Assembly (NCBI GenBank): GCA_026004675.1
Contig: BPJP01000009.1
Span: 1 to 64,000 of the forward strand
Reading direction: 5' to 3'
Source: Gemmatales bacterium
GTDB lineage: Bacteria; Planctomycetota; Planctomycetia; Gemmatales; Gemmataceae
Length of the DNA: 64,000 bases
Under the pieces are notes generated by a model. That model was given only the letters and a program-made list of their open reading frames with translations. It had not been told where the DNA came from and did not search any database. This document shows positions 1 through 9,449 of the stretch, piece after piece. Position numbers and translations under genes: made by a program. Each line of letters opens with the position of its first letter. The first letter of the stretch is position 1.

Positions 1-2
1 CG

Positions 3-1211
3 ACACATTACGTTATCGCTCTTGCCGCGGGGCTTCTGGCGGCCGGCACTATCTGCGCCGGCGACGACAACTTGCACAGCCGGGGCAAGGTGCTCTTGCT
101 CAAAAATCGCCGACTTCTGGAAGGGGACATCACCCGAGACGGCGACCGTTTCCGTATTCGGAGGCGGACCGGCGAAAGCGTCATTCCCGGCTCCCAGGTG
201 CTTCGCTTGTGCCAGAACCGCGCCGAAGCATTTCAGGCGTTACGCAAGGAAGCCAACCTCGACGACCCCGACGAACGATTACGCCTGGCTCACTGGTGTC
301 GTCTGCATGGTCTGGATCGAGAAGGACTGGCGGAACTGAAAGCCGCTTTGGCCATCCGACCCGAACATGCCGAGACGATCCGTCTCATTCGTGCTTTTGA
401 AAACCGCTTGAATGAAAAAGATACCGAATCCAGTGTTTCCGAACCGACGCCTGCTGTCGAATCGAATGCCATTGAAGGCACGTTGACCCTCGATGCCTTG
501 ACCACTTTCGTTCATCAGGTTCAGCCGGTTTTGATGAACGCCTGTGCCCGCTGCCACGTCGGCAATAAAACCCCTGGCTTCAACCTCGAACGCGCTTTTG
601 GCGAACGATCGATTCACAGCAGAAAAAGCCGTGCGAACCTGGCGGCGGCGGTAGGGCTGGTCAATATCGCTGATTGGGAACGCAGCCCGCTGTTGACCAA
701 AGCGATCGGCGTGCACGGCGGCATCAGCAGGCCGCCGCTCGAAGGCAGGCAAACCGTAGCGTATGACAAACTCAAACATTGGGTACGGATGCTGGCGAAC
801 AACGCCCGCAAGAACGCTCCAGCTGCCGTGAGCCAAACCCCGCTCTCAAAGCCAGCGCGCAATCTCTCCGCGCTCAAGTCGTCCTATCGTTCGCTGTGGG
901 CCGTCGATCGCCATTCCGACACCACCGGCGTGGCGCAACGGGAAGACATCTTCTCGACATCCCCGAACGTCGCCAGGAAACCCACGCCAGCGCAGGTCGG
1001 CGATTTCGCAACGCCAGGAAAACCCCCACAGCCCATGGTCACTAAAGAAAACGACCCTGGCAGCGTTCGCAAACCAATCGAACTGAGATTACCAACTCCT
1101 TCCGTTTCCAAAAGCGAAAGCGCACCGCTCGAACAACAAGTCCCCCTCGATCCCTTCGATCCGTTGATTTTCAATCGGCAACTGCATCCGGATAAAATCG
1201 ACAAGCGCTAG
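3..1211 (+). CDS. Secreted cytochrome-like (CxxCH) protein, 5' end cut by window edge
   Basis: The reading frame is open from the first bases of the window, so the start codon lies just outside. The first visible residues form the hydrophobic core of a signal peptide (VIALAAGLLAAGTICAG), which suggests only a few residues are missing and that the protein is exported. An internal TTG at 72 falls after this signal and is not a credible start. The middle has one CxxCH haem-attachment motif (CARCH, near base 550) followed by a stretch ending in YDKLKHWVRML, resembling the planctomycete cytochrome c-like domains. The last third is Pro/Ser-rich and probably disordered. Electron transfer or haem binding in the periplasm is inferred; the specific role is unknown. 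Confidence 0.7.
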   Translation, partial: THYVIALAAGLLAAGTICAGDDNLHSRGKVLLLKNRRLLEGDITRDGDRFRIRRRTGESVIPGSQVLRLCQNRAEAFQALRKEANLDDPDERLRLAHWCRLHGLDREGLAELKAALAIRPEHAETIRLIRAFENRLNEKDTESSVSEPTPAVESNAIEGTLTLDALTTFVHQVQPVLMNACARCHVGNKTPGFNLERAFGERSIHSRKSRANLAAAVGLVNIADWERSPLLTKAIGVHGGISRPPLEGRQTVAYDKLKHWVRMLANNARKNAPAAVSQTPLSKPARNLSALKSSYRSLWAVDRHSDTTGVAQREDIFSTSPNVARKPTPAQVGDFATPGKPPQPMVTKENDPGSVRKPIELRLPTPSVSKSESAPLEQQVPLDPFDPLIFNRQLHPDKIDKR

Positions 1212-1331
1212 CTGCGGCAACGGCATACCAACGGTCGGTTTCAACTTCAATCCCGCGCAACTCCTTTCAATTCTCCTCTTGCCCAATAAAACGGTCCACA
1301 GGGACCACAAGCTCGGCATCTTCTTTCCGCC

Positions 1332-2432
1332 ATGATTACCGTTCAAACCATCATCGATCATCTCGAAGAGATCATCCCATTACGTTTGGCGTCGGAAGGC
1401 GATAACGTCGGCCTTCTGCTCGGCGATTCCAGAGCGAAGGTCAAACGCATAATGACGTGCCTGACGGTCACCCCCGAAAGTGTCGCCGAAGCAGTCGAAC
1501 AGAAAGCCGACCTGATCGTCTCGCACCATCCGATTCTGTTTCGTCCGGTGCAACGGCTAACGACCGGAAGCACCGAGGGCAAGATGCTCTTGTCCCTGGC
1601 CCGCGCTGGTGTCTCGGTCTACAGTCCGCATACGGCTTTCGATAACGCCGACGGTGGCATCAATGATCTCATCGTTCGAAAGCTTGGTTTATCCGACGTG
1701 GTTCCCTTGCGTCGTCGGCCAGGCGACAGGAACTGCAAAGTCGTAACCTTCGTCCCTGACGACGACCTCGGCAAGGTGAGCGATGCCCTCTTTGCCGCGG
1801 GAGCGGGAAACATCGGCGAATACAGTCAGTGCAGCTTTCGTCTGGCCGGCGTCGGCACGTTCTTCGGCTCCGATGCCGCCAACCCTACTATTGGTAAAAA
1901 GGGACAGCGGGAGGAAGTCAATGAATGGCGTCTGGAAGTCGTCTGTCCCGAAAAGATGGTCGATGCTGTCGTGTCAGCTCTTCGCCAGGCCCATTCATAT
2001 GAAGAACCCGCCTATGACGTGTATCCGCTGAGGCCCGAAAACAAGACGGGCGAAGGACGAGTCGGCTGCCTCGAACGCCCGACATCGCTGGCTGAGCTGG
2101 CTCGTAAAACGAAAAAGGCTCTTCGTGCCCAGCAAGTTCAGATCGTCGGTTCCCCCGAACGACAGATCAAACGAGTCGCCGTCGTTTGCGGCTCCGGTGC
2201 GAGTTTTCTTTCGACGGCGTTGTCCTCTGGGGCCGACGTCCTCGTCACCGGAGAAGCGAAGTTCCACGACTTCCTTGCCGCCCAAGCGAACGAATTCTCT
2301 TTGATCCTTCCTGGGCACTATGCCACCGAACGTTGCGGAGTGGAAGAATTGGCCAGCCGCTTGCAACAGCGATTTCCGGCTGTCGCTGTGTGGGCCAGCG
2401 CCAAGGAAAAGGATCCGGTTACCACCTTGTAA
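1332..2432 (+). CDS. NIF3-like dinuclear metal-centre protein (GTP cyclohydrolase I type 2/YqfO family)
   Basis: 366 aa. The N-terminal half has the family metal ligands SHHPILF (His65-His66) and the C-terminal half has GHYATER (His329, Glu332), which together hold a dinuclear metal site. Residues about 130-230 form the PII-like insert of YqfO-type members (RLEVVCPEKMVDAVVSAL and following). The family is widely conserved but its biological role is not settled. The ATG at 1332 follows a pyrimidine-rich leader with no strong Shine-Dalgarno. The next gene starts 30 bases downstream on the same strand, so the two may be cotranscribed. Confidence 0.88.
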   Translation: MITVQTIIDHLEEIIPLRLASEGDNVGLLLGDSRAKVKRIMTCLTVTPESVAEAVEQKADLIVSHHPILFRPVQRLTTGSTEGKMLLSLARAGVSVYSPHTAFDNADGGINDLIVRKLGLSDVVPLRRRPGDRNCKVVTFVPDDDLGKVSDALFAAGAGNIGEYSQCSFRLAGVGTFFGSDAANPTIGKKGQREEVNEWRLEVVCPEKMVDAVVSALRQAHSYEEPAYDVYPLRPENKTGEGRVGCLERPTSLAELARKTKKALRAQQVQIVGSPERQIKRVAVVCGSGASFLSTALSSGADVLVTGEAKFHDFLAAQANEFSLILPGHYATERCGVEELASRLQQRFPAVAVWASAKEKDPVTTL

Positions 2433-2462
2433 GCTCCTTCCTTTGCCACGGGTAGTATTGTC

Positions 2463-3428
2463 ATGCCGAAAACCAACGTCAAAGTCGTGATTCCAGCGGA
2501 TCACCCGCCGCAACTTCAAGGTTCACCGCATTTGTCCCGATTGAAGGAATATGCCGAGGTCGAGCTTTACAGTGATCGGCCGTTATCCGATGAAGAGAAG
2601 GTTCGACGGGCCAGAGATGCCGAGGTGCTGCTGAATTCGCGAGGGAATGTCCGTTGGCCTGCGGACGTGCTGAAGCAATTGCCCAAATTGAAGATGATCA
2701 CCACTTGTGGCATCGGCACAGACGCCTTCGATCTGGAATACTGCCAACAACGGGGCATCATTGTTTGCAACATTCCCGGCGCAACGGCAGGTATCGTCGC
2801 CGAGCACAGTCTGGCTCTGATGCTGGCCGTGGCTCGTCAGGCCTGGTTCCAGACGAACGAATTGAAAGCCGGACGCTGGACAGTCCGCCCGAATCTGTAT
2901 TTGCGTGGCAGGACGATTGGCCTCGTCGGGGCGGGAAGCATCGCTGTCGAGAAAGCTCGCCTGGCCAGAGCCATCGGTATGCACGCCATTGCCTGGACAT
3001 TTCATCCCACGGAACTACGTGCCCGCGAAATGGGTGTCCATTTCGTCTCACTTGAAGAACTCCTCAAAACTTCGGATGTCGTCAGTGTTCACGTCAAGCT
3101 GACGGAACAATCGCGCGGCCTGATCGGCAAAAAAGAAATCGCTATGATGAAACCCAACGCCATCCTGGTCAACACGGCTCGTGGCGCCGTCGTCGATTAT
3201 CAGGCATTGGCGGATGCCATCAATGAGGGGCGCATCGCCGGTGCCGGTGTCGATGTTTACGAAGTCGAGCCGATCGATGACAACCATCCTCTTTTGTCTT
3301 GTTCGCAAGTCGTTTTGACTCCGCACAACGCGGATGACACCGTGGAAGGACGTGATTTGCTCAACCAAGGTGCGGTGGACAACGTCATCGCCTACTTGGA
3401 AGGTCGGCCGCGAAACCGGGTCGTCTAG
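2463..3428 (+). CDS. D-isomer-specific 2-hydroxyacid dehydrogenase (phosphoglycerate dehydrogenase-like)
   Basis: 321 aa with the two-domain fold of NAD-dependent 2-hydroxyacid dehydrogenases. The catalytic residues are visible: Arg240 in NTARGAVVD, Glu269 in VDVYEVEP and His288 in LTPHNA. The dinucleotide-binding turn reads GAGSIA (156-161), with Ala in place of the third Gly, and the end of the second strand (AWTFHPTE) lacks the acidic residue that usually holds NAD ribose. Cofactor preference may therefore be atypical. There is no C-terminal ACT or ASB domain, so this is not a full-length regulated SerA. The substrate cannot be told from sequence. Confidence 0.85.
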   Translation: MPKTNVKVVIPADHPPQLQGSPHLSRLKEYAEVELYSDRPLSDEEKVRRARDAEVLLNSRGNVRWPADVLKQLPKLKMITTCGIGTDAFDLEYCQQRGIIVCNIPGATAGIVAEHSLALMLAVARQAWFQTNELKAGRWTVRPNLYLRGRTIGLVGAGSIAVEKARLARAIGMHAIAWTFHPTELRAREMGVHFVSLEELLKTSDVVSVHVKLTEQSRGLIGKKEIAMMKPNAILVNTARGAVVDYQALADAINEGRIAGAGVDVYEVEPIDDNHPLLSCSQVVLTPHNADDTVEGRDLLNQGAVDNVIAYLEGRPRNRVV

Positions 3429-3441
3429 CTCGAAGCCACTA

Positions 3442-4152
3442 TCAAGCAGCCAGTCGGCACGGTTCAATGTCACCGGAAGCGTAGCGTTCAGCTAATTCCG
3501 AGGCATGGTGCATGGCTTGTTCAACCTGTCGGCGATAATGCTCAAGCTGCTCACCGGTCAGGTCGGGTGGGATGGGGATGGGATCCAGGGTGACGACCGC
3601 AGCGGTTGTCCACGGCTTGGGAACAGCAAAGCGATCCCAGCTGTTGAGTCGCCACGCTTTTCGATAAGCCATGCCAGCAGCAATGATCGGCAGCCCTGTC
3701 TTCGACGCGACATAGATCAAGCCAGGCTGAACCGTTCGCCGCGGGCCGCGCGGCCCGTCTGGCGTGATGGCCAAATGAGCGTCTTTGCCTGCCTCGAGCA
3801 TATGTCGAACCGCTTTAGCGCCTCCCCTGGTCGTCGATCCACGGATCAAGCGGAAACGCAGATGGCGACAGATTTCCGCGATCAACTCGCCATCAGCATG
3901 TTGACTGATCAAGATATAGATATCGGGGCGGCCGTAGCAATAAGCAGGCAACAGCATGTTTTCATGCCAAAACGCGTACAGATAGCGCTGTTTGGGTTCG
4001 AGACGCGGATCCACGTTGATCCCCAAGGGCCAATAGCGATAGCGCAACGTCCTCATCCATAAGCGAATGATCCAAGCGCCGAAGAAAGCCACGATTTTGA
4101 TCAAGACAGGATGGCGGAGCTTCATAGCAGGCGTCCTTGCCCAATGAACCAC
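3442..4152 (-). CDS. Lysophospholipid acyltransferase family protein (DUF374-like)
   Basis: 236 aa. A hydrophobic N-terminus (ILIKIVAFFGAWIIRLW) suggests membrane association. The block SQHADGELIAEI, the RGSTTRGG motif and TPDGPRGP are the hallmarks of the DUF374 branch of lysophospholipid acyltransferases, which often accompanies lipid A or outer-membrane lipid genes. It is expected to transfer an acyl chain to a membrane lipid at the cytoplasmic face. Its start is 21 bases downstream of the dapF stop on the same strand, so the two are probably cotranscribed. The acceptor lipid is unknown. Confidence 0.85.
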   Translation of the reverse strand: MVHWARTPAMKLRHPVLIKIVAFFGAWIIRLWMRTLRYRYWPLGINVDPRLEPKQRYLYAFWHENMLLPAYCYGRPDIYILISQHADGELIAEICRHLRFRLIRGSTTRGGAKAVRHMLEAGKDAHLAITPDGPRGPRRTVQPGLIYVASKTGLPIIAAGMAYRKAWRLNSWDRFAVPKPWTTAAVVTLDPIPIPPDLTGEQLEHYRRQVEQAMHHASELAERYASGDIEPCRLAA

Positions 4153-4173
4153 GAAACCAGACCGTGGAAATTG

Positions 4174-5019
4174 TCACGTATTCGAATCCGGCCATTCTCC
4201 GGTAAAGACTTCGACGGCCGGTCCGGTCATCATAACGTGATGGTCGTCCTCGCGCCAATGCAGTTCGAGGTCGCCCCCCGGCAAATGGGCGAGAACACGC
4301 CGATCTGTTCTACCGCTCAGCACGCCGGCGACAACGACGGCACACGCCCCCGTACCACATGCCAACGTTTCACCGGAACCTCGCTCCCACACCCGTAAAC
4401 GGACTTCGTTCCGCGATAAAACCTGGACGAACTCCACGTTGGTTCGGCGAGGAAACGCCTCGTGGCGCTCGATTTGCGGACCGATCACGAGGACCCGTTC
4501 ATCCGTCGGTTCATCAACGAAAACGACGCAATGAGGATTGCCCATCGAAATGCACGTCGCCTCGAGCTGGTGATCCGCAACCTTCAGGGGAACATCGACT
4601 GGCGGGTTACCCGTTAAGGCAGTTGGGATGCGGTCGGCTTCGAGGATCGGTTCTCCCATGTCAACCGAAACTCGTTCCACGCGGCCTTCGCGAATGTGCA
4701 AGTGCAGCGTCAAGAGTCCCCGCCCTGTTTCGATCGTAAGTTCCGGTTTTCGAGCTATGCCGTGCTCGTAAACGTATTTGGCGACGCAGCGAATGCCGTT
4801 GCCGCACATTTCCGCTTCACTGCCGTCGGCGTTGAACATTCTCATGCGGGCATCGGCCCTGTCTGAGGGGCAAATGAGAATCAGGCCATCCGCGCCGACG
4901 CCAAAATGCCGATCGCTTATGGCTCGACTAAGAGCAGGTGCATCGTTGGGAACCGGCTGGATAAAGCAATCGACATAAACGTAATCGTTGCCGGCGCCTT
5001 GCATTTTTGTGAAGCGCAT
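4174..5019 (-). CDS. dapF: Diaminopimelate epimerase
   Basis: 281 aa, normal for DapF. It interconverts LL- and meso-diaminopimelate for lysine and peptidoglycan synthesis. The sequence shows the N-terminal signature MQGAGNDYVYVD and the two catalytic Cys motifs, MCGNGIRC and ACGTGACA. It probably forms a two-gene unit with the acyltransferase 21 bases downstream. Confidence 0.96.
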   Translation of the reverse strand: MRFTKMQGAGNDYVYVDCFIQPVPNDAPALSRAISDRHFGVGADGLILICPSDRADARMRMFNADGSEAEMCGNGIRCVAKYVYEHGIARKPELTIETGRGLLTLHLHIREGRVERVSVDMGEPILEADRIPTALTGNPPVDVPLKVADHQLEATCISMGNPHCVVFVDEPTDERVLVIGPQIERHEAFPRRTNVEFVQVLSRNEVRLRVWERGSGETLACGTGACAVVVAGVLSGRTDRRVLAHLPGGDLELHWREDDHHVMMTGPAVEVFTGEWPDSNT

Positions 5020-5090
5020 CGAAACTGTTCCGTTGCAGCAATTGGGTTTTGCGTACTTCTCGTGAAAGCAACCGATGGAGGCAGCCGCTG

Positions 5091-6020
5091 CTATATCAAT
5101 TCTTTGGCTGCACGGACGATATCGGCGGCGGTCAGGCCGTATTTTTGCAACAGCCCTTCCGGAGGTCCAGATTCCGCAAAGCAGTCGTTCAGGCCGACAA
5201 AGCGCATTGGCACGGGTTTCTGCTTGACGACAGCCATGGCGACAGCACTGCCCAGACCGCCGTGTAATAAATGCTCTTCGGCGACAACGATTTTGCCGGT
5301 GTCGGCAGCGGCAGAGGCGATGGCCGCTTCATCGATCGGCTTGACAGTATGCATATCCAGAACCCGAGCTTGGATACCTTCGCTCGCGAGCTGGTCAGCA
5401 GCGGCCAGCGCTGCCGACACCATCAACCCATTGGCGATGATGGTCACGTCCTTGCCGTCGCGGAGCTGGTTGGCCTTGCCGATCTGGATGTCGCAGCCAT
5501 TTTCATAAACGATCGGCACGTTGGGACGGCCAGCGCGCAGATACGCGGGAGTTTTCAACTTGGCGATCGCGCGCACGGCACACGTCATCGATGGCTCGTC
5601 CGCAGGCACAACCACTGTGAAATTCGGAAGAGAACAAGCCAGGGAAACATCTTCAATGCCCATTTGCGATGGGCCGTCTTCCCCAATGCTGATGCCCGCA
5701 TGCGTGCCCACGACTTTTACATCCAGGCAGGGAAAAGCAACGGACATCCGGAGTTGATCATAAGCATTGCACATCACAAAACAGGCAAAACTTGCCAGCC
5801 AGGCACGCTTACCCGAACTGGCCAACCCTGCCGCGACTCCCACCATGTTCGATTCCGCGATCCCCACGTTGAAAAACCGATCAGGGAATCTTTTGGCGAA
5901 ATGCTCCGTGCGCGTCGAATTGTGCACATCGCCATCGACGACGACGATGTCGTTCAGCTCGGCTCCCAATTCGGCCAGGGCCAGCCCGAATGCTTCGCGG
6001 GTCGATTTGCCGGTTGCCAC
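5091..6020 (-). CDS. Transketolase, C-terminal subunit (split type)
   Basis: 309 aa, only the pyrimidine-binding plus C-terminal part of transketolase. The pyrimidine domain signature GEDGPSQMGIEDVSLA is clear and the C-terminal domain follows (VVAEEHLLHGGLGSAVA). In split transketolases an N-terminal subunit binding the TPP diphosphate normally lies immediately upstream. Here the upstream 350 bases are noncoding and followed by an opposite-strand gene, so the partner must be elsewhere or absent. The start is GTG (5'-GTGGCAACCGGC), preceded by GAGG at good spacing. It could instead be an orphan TPP-dependent C-terminal domain of other specificity. Confidence 0.88.
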   Translation of the reverse strand: MATGKSTREAFGLALAELGAELNDIVVVDGDVHNSTRTEHFAKRFPDRFFNVGIAESNMVGVAAGLASSGKRAWLASFACFVMCNAYDQLRMSVAFPCLDVKVVGTHAGISIGEDGPSQMGIEDVSLACSLPNFTVVVPADEPSMTCAVRAIAKLKTPAYLRAGRPNVPIVYENGCDIQIGKANQLRDGKDVTIIANGLMVSAALAAADQLASEGIQARVLDMHTVKPIDEAAIASAAADTGKIVVAEEHLLHGGLGSAVAMAVVKQKPVPMRFVGLNDCFAESGPPEGLLQKYGLTAADIVRAAKELI

Positions 6021-6371
6021 GTCATGATCCTCGAAAAGGAATAAGAAACGCAGAACGCACCGAGTTCATCCTAGCGATTCCCCTTGCCGCGTCGAGGGGC
6101 GTCTGCCCTTGAGAGTGGCGGCAGAATAAAGCTTAACCTTTTGTCATCCCAATAGTTATGGTGGAAACGATCCTGCCGCTACTGCATTTCTGTCGACATC
6201 ACACGGTGAGGAATTTGTTGCATCTCGACGCTTTTCTCCTTGCCTGTCGCCTGATGATCAGGTAGTCAAGAACTTTATCATACCTTCGTAAATTGGCAGA
6301 CGTGGCAGGCTGCCACGGACGCACAGTTATCAACGATGGCGCCTTGGGAAATCGAAACGGAGTAATCACGA
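6021..6371. other. 351-base divergent intergenic region
   Basis: This separates the minus-strand transketolase subunit from the plus-strand cupin gene and must hold both promoters. I see no open frame with a Shine-Dalgarno, no strong hairpin with a T-run and no recognisable riboswitch. Confidence 0.5.
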
Positions 6372-8234
6372 ATGGCCAAAAAAGTGGCGACCCCCAAAGC
6401 AAAAAAAGGATCTTCCAAATCTGCGGCGAAATCCGCTACCCGAAAACCATCCGGAAAAACTGCAAGTGCCAGGTCGGCTGCCGCTCCAAGAACGCAAAGT
6501 TCGCCGCGCGGTCTTGCGTCGCTGGTTCGCCAAGTCATCGAGGCCAGTGCCGGTATTCTCCGTTTAGCGCCGACCTGGGTTCCCCGATCGTTCCTGATGC
6601 CAGGCAAACGTTTGAAATTGGCGCCGCAAGATCTCTACGCTCTGGGCGCCCATCGTGGCGGAATCGACGAACGCTGGTTCGGTTCCACAACACCCGCTGC
6701 CAATGAGGGGGCTCCCGAAGATGAAGGTCTGAGCTATGTCGTTCACGAAGGCAAACGCGTTTTCACACTGCGCGAGGCCATCGCACTGGAAGGACCGACG
6801 ATCATTGGTCCTTCCCTATGGGAACGCTATCATCGTTGGCCCGTTTACAGCAAGTTCTTCGACAACCTTGGGCCGATTCCGCATCACATGCACCAGAACA
6901 ATGCTCAAGCCGCCCTGGTCGGCCAACAAGGCAAACCCGAATCGTATTATTTTCCCCCGCAATTGAATGCAGTCGGCAATAATTTTCCCTACACATTTTT
7001 CGGCCTGGAGCCGGGAACCACCAAGCAAGACATCATCGACTGTCTCGCCCGCTGGAATCAGGGAGATAATGGCATCCTCAATTACAGCAAAGCTTACCGC
7101 CTCCAGCCTGGAACCGGCTGGCTGGTGCCTCCCTGTATCCTTCATGCTCCTGGCTCCCTGGTCACCTACGAACCGCAATGGGGGTCGGACGTCTTTGCCA
7201 TGTATCAGTCCATGGTCGAAGGGCGCGAAGTTCCCTGGAGCCTCCTCGTCAAAGATGTGCCACCCGACAAACACCACGATCTGGAATACCTGGTCGACCA
7301 ACTTGACTGGGAAGGCAACGTCGATCCGAATTTCAAAGATCACCACTATCTCGAACCGATCGACGTCGCCGATACCCGCAGCGAAGGCTGGGTCGACCGC
7401 TGGGTTGTTTACGGCAAAATCAACGGAGAAGAACTGTTTTCGGCAAAGGAATTGACCATCCAGCCAGGCGTCAAAACCGTCATCCGTGACAATGGCGCGT
7501 ACGGGTTGATCACCGTTCAAGGAAGCGGCTGGATCGGCAAGACCCGTTTGCAGACGCCCGCCATGATTCGTTTCGGCGAATTGACCGAAGACGAAGTTTT
7601 TGTCACGTACGAGGCGGCGCGACAAGGAATCGTCTTCGACAATACCGGGAGCGAGCCTCTGGTTACGCTCCGCTATTTCGGACCGGACACCAATCCCAAT
7701 GCGCCCGAAGTCGGTGATCACAAGCGGTTTGCGGTCCACGTCATAAGCGACCTGGTCAAAAGGATCGGCAATTCAGACACTGCTACTGCGAGGCAGCTTG
7801 AAAACTGCCTCCATGAACATGAGCCTACGATAAAGCCAACCGGTCGTTTCGCGGTCGCGCTGGCCAACCGCAAGGTCGATCGCATCGACGAGAGCCTCGC
7901 GTGCTTGGGCGTAAAGCATCTGTCGGGCGGCAGAACCGTGCCTGGTCGCCAACATCCGCAAGTAGCATTGGTCCGCTTTGGCAATCGCATTTTCCAGTTT
8001 TTTCGCATTCAATCAGCGATTTCGTCACGGTATCCTCGGGGTCGTTCTTGGAAGCCTTATACGTTTAGGAGTGCAGATTTGCCGGGCGGGATTAAAGCAC
8101 ACGTCGACATCGGCACGGCATCGAAACAACTGAATTCTTCCCCCATCATCGGCGTTGGTTTCGGAAAAATTGAGCCTAGTGGCTGGTTCAAAAACAGGAA
8201 ACGCGGCGGGCCGGCTTTTTCGCCGCCACGATGA
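6372..8234 (+). CDS. Cupin/phosphomannose isomerase-like protein with apparent stop-codon loss
   Basis: The frame is open for 620 codons, but only the first ~455 look like one protein. Residues 1-48 are a Lys/Ala/Ser-rich low-complexity tail. Residues ~75-450 form a double cupin-like protein with a His cluster (PIPHHMHQN) and the block GWLVPPCILHAPGS, resembling class I mannose-6-phosphate isomerases. After DHKRF (near base 7730) the translation loses family character and runs antisense through another likely gene. One extra T in the TTT at about 7728-7730 would explain this: removing it gives an ending DHKRLRSTS with TAA at 7744-7746. The natural CDS is probably 6372-7746. Sugar-phosphate isomerase activity is inferred only. 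Confidence 0.7.
   Translation: MAKKVATPKAKKGSSKSAAKSATRKPSGKTASARSAAAPRTQSSPRGLASLVRQVIEASAGILRLAPTWVPRSFLMPGKRLKLAPQDLYALGAHRGGIDERWFGSTTPAANEGAPEDEGLSYVVHEGKRVFTLREAIALEGPTIIGPSLWERYHRWPVYSKFFDNLGPIPHHMHQNNAQAALVGQQGKPESYYFPPQLNAVGNNFPYTFFGLEPGTTKQDIIDCLARWNQGDNGILNYSKAYRLQPGTGWLVPPCILHAPGSLVTYEPQWGSDVFAMYQSMVEGREVPWSLLVKDVPPDKHHDLEYLVDQLDWEGNVDPNFKDHHYLEPIDVADTRSEGWVDRWVVYGKINGEELFSAKELTIQPGVKTVIRDNGAYGLITVQGSGWIGKTRLQTPAMIRFGELTEDEVFVTYEAARQGIVFDNTGSEPLVTLRYFGPDTNPNAPEVGDHKRFAVHVISDLVKRIGNSDTATARQLENCLHEHEPTIKPTGRFAVALANRKVDRIDESLACLGVKHLSGGRTVPGRQHPQVALVRFGNRIFQFFRIQSAISSRYPRGRSWKPYTFRSADLPGGIKAHVDIGTASKQLNSSPIIGVGFGKIEPSGWFKNRKRGGPAFSPPR
7773..8028 (-). CDS. Small conserved-looking hypothetical protein, one frameshift near its start
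   Basis: Two minus-strand frames join into one plausible protein of about 84 aa. It starts at GTG 8028 after GAGG (TKSLIECE), then continues in the frame ending at 7773 (LENAIAKADQCYLRML and on). The join is a run of six T on the plus strand (7998-8003); five would restore the frame. The body is helical and charged, with AREALVDAIDLAVGQRD and WLYRRLMFMEAVFKL. No known domain was recognised. It lies antisense to the read-through tail of the cupin ORF, which supports that tail being artefactual or non-functional. Confidence 0.55.
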
Positions 8235-8273
8235 AAACAAGTGGCAGAAATCGTTCGACCGGAGGTCGTCGTC

Positions 8274-9423
8274 ATGGAGCATAGAATGCAGTTTTCAACA
8301 CGCGCTATTCATGTTGGCCAGCAGGCAGATCCCGCTACGGGAGCCACTGTGGTGCCGATCTATGCTACTTCCACCTTCACGCAGGAAGCGCCAGGAAAAC
8401 ACAAAGGTTACGAGTATTCGCGCACGGGGAATCCAACACGGACGGCATTGGAAACTTGTCTGGCATCGCTGGAAGAAGGGGAGAGGGGACTGGCATTTGC
8501 CTCGGGTTCCGCCGCGACGACGGCTGTTTTGGCAACGCTCCAACCAGGCGACGAAGTAGCTGCCTCCGCCGACTTGTACGGCGGAACCTATCGCCTGTTG
8601 GAACGTGTGTTTCGCCAATGGGGTTTGAATGCCCACTACACGGAAGACCCGAGTCCGGACGGCTTCAAAAAGATTCTCACGCCGAAAACCAGGCTCGTCT
8701 GGATCGAAACGCCGACCAATCCATTGTTGCAGATCGTGGACATCGCCGCTATCGCTGAACTGGCACACGAACATGGGGCCATATTGGCGGTGGACAACAC
8801 GTTCGCTTCCCCCTATTTGCAACGGCCAATTCGCCTTGGTGCCGACATCGTCGTTCACAGCACGACCAAGTATTTGGGAGGACACTCCGACGTCGTGGGC
8901 GGCGCCGTGATCGGTTCGAAACGATTGCTGGAACCAATCGCCTTTTACCAGAACGCCGCCGGTGCCATCCCCGGACCATTCGATGCCTGGTTGACGCTGC
9001 GCGGTTTGAAAACGCTGACGGTGCGAATGGAACGCCATTGCCAGAACGCGGAACAGCTGGCTCGCTGGCTGTCGGGGCATCCGGCAGTCGAACACGTCTA
9101 TTACCCCCGGCTTGAAAGACCATCCCGGACATGACGTTGCCCGGCGTCAGATGAAGGGCTTCGGCGGAATGATCAGCGTTCGGATCAAAGGGGGAAAAGA
9201 AGCCGCATTACGAGTAGTAAGTCGAACTCGCTTGTTCAGCCTCGCAGAAAGCCTTGGCGGGGTGGAATCGCTGATAGGCCATCCGGCGACCATGACCCAC
9301 GCGAGCATCCCGGCAGAAATCCGAGAAAAGCGCGGGATTGATGATGCCCTGCTCCGATTGAGTGTGGGCATCGAGGACGTTGCCGACTTGCAGGAGGATT
9401 TGCGACAGGCACTCGAGTCGTAA
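8274..9423 (+). CDS. Cystathionine gamma-synthase/lyase family PLP enzyme, one frameshift
   Basis: PLP enzyme of the Cys/Met metabolism family, acting in trans-sulfuration. The ATG at 8274 is chosen because GGAGG lies 8 bases upstream. Family motifs include YEYSRTGNPTR, the substrate/PLP block YGGTYRLL and the Schiff-base Lys in HSTTKYLGGHSD. The first frame ends at 9134 with unrelated residues after VYYP. A second frame from about 9110 carries the true C-terminus (GLKDHPGHDVARRQMKGFGG to QEDLRQALES). The switch coincides with a CCCCC run at 9104-9108, where four C restore a normal ~382-aa enzyme. Synthase, gamma-lyase or methionine gamma-lyase cannot be separated by eye. Confidence 0.85.
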
Positions 9424-9449
9424 GCGAGTTGCAAGACAAGCATCAGACT

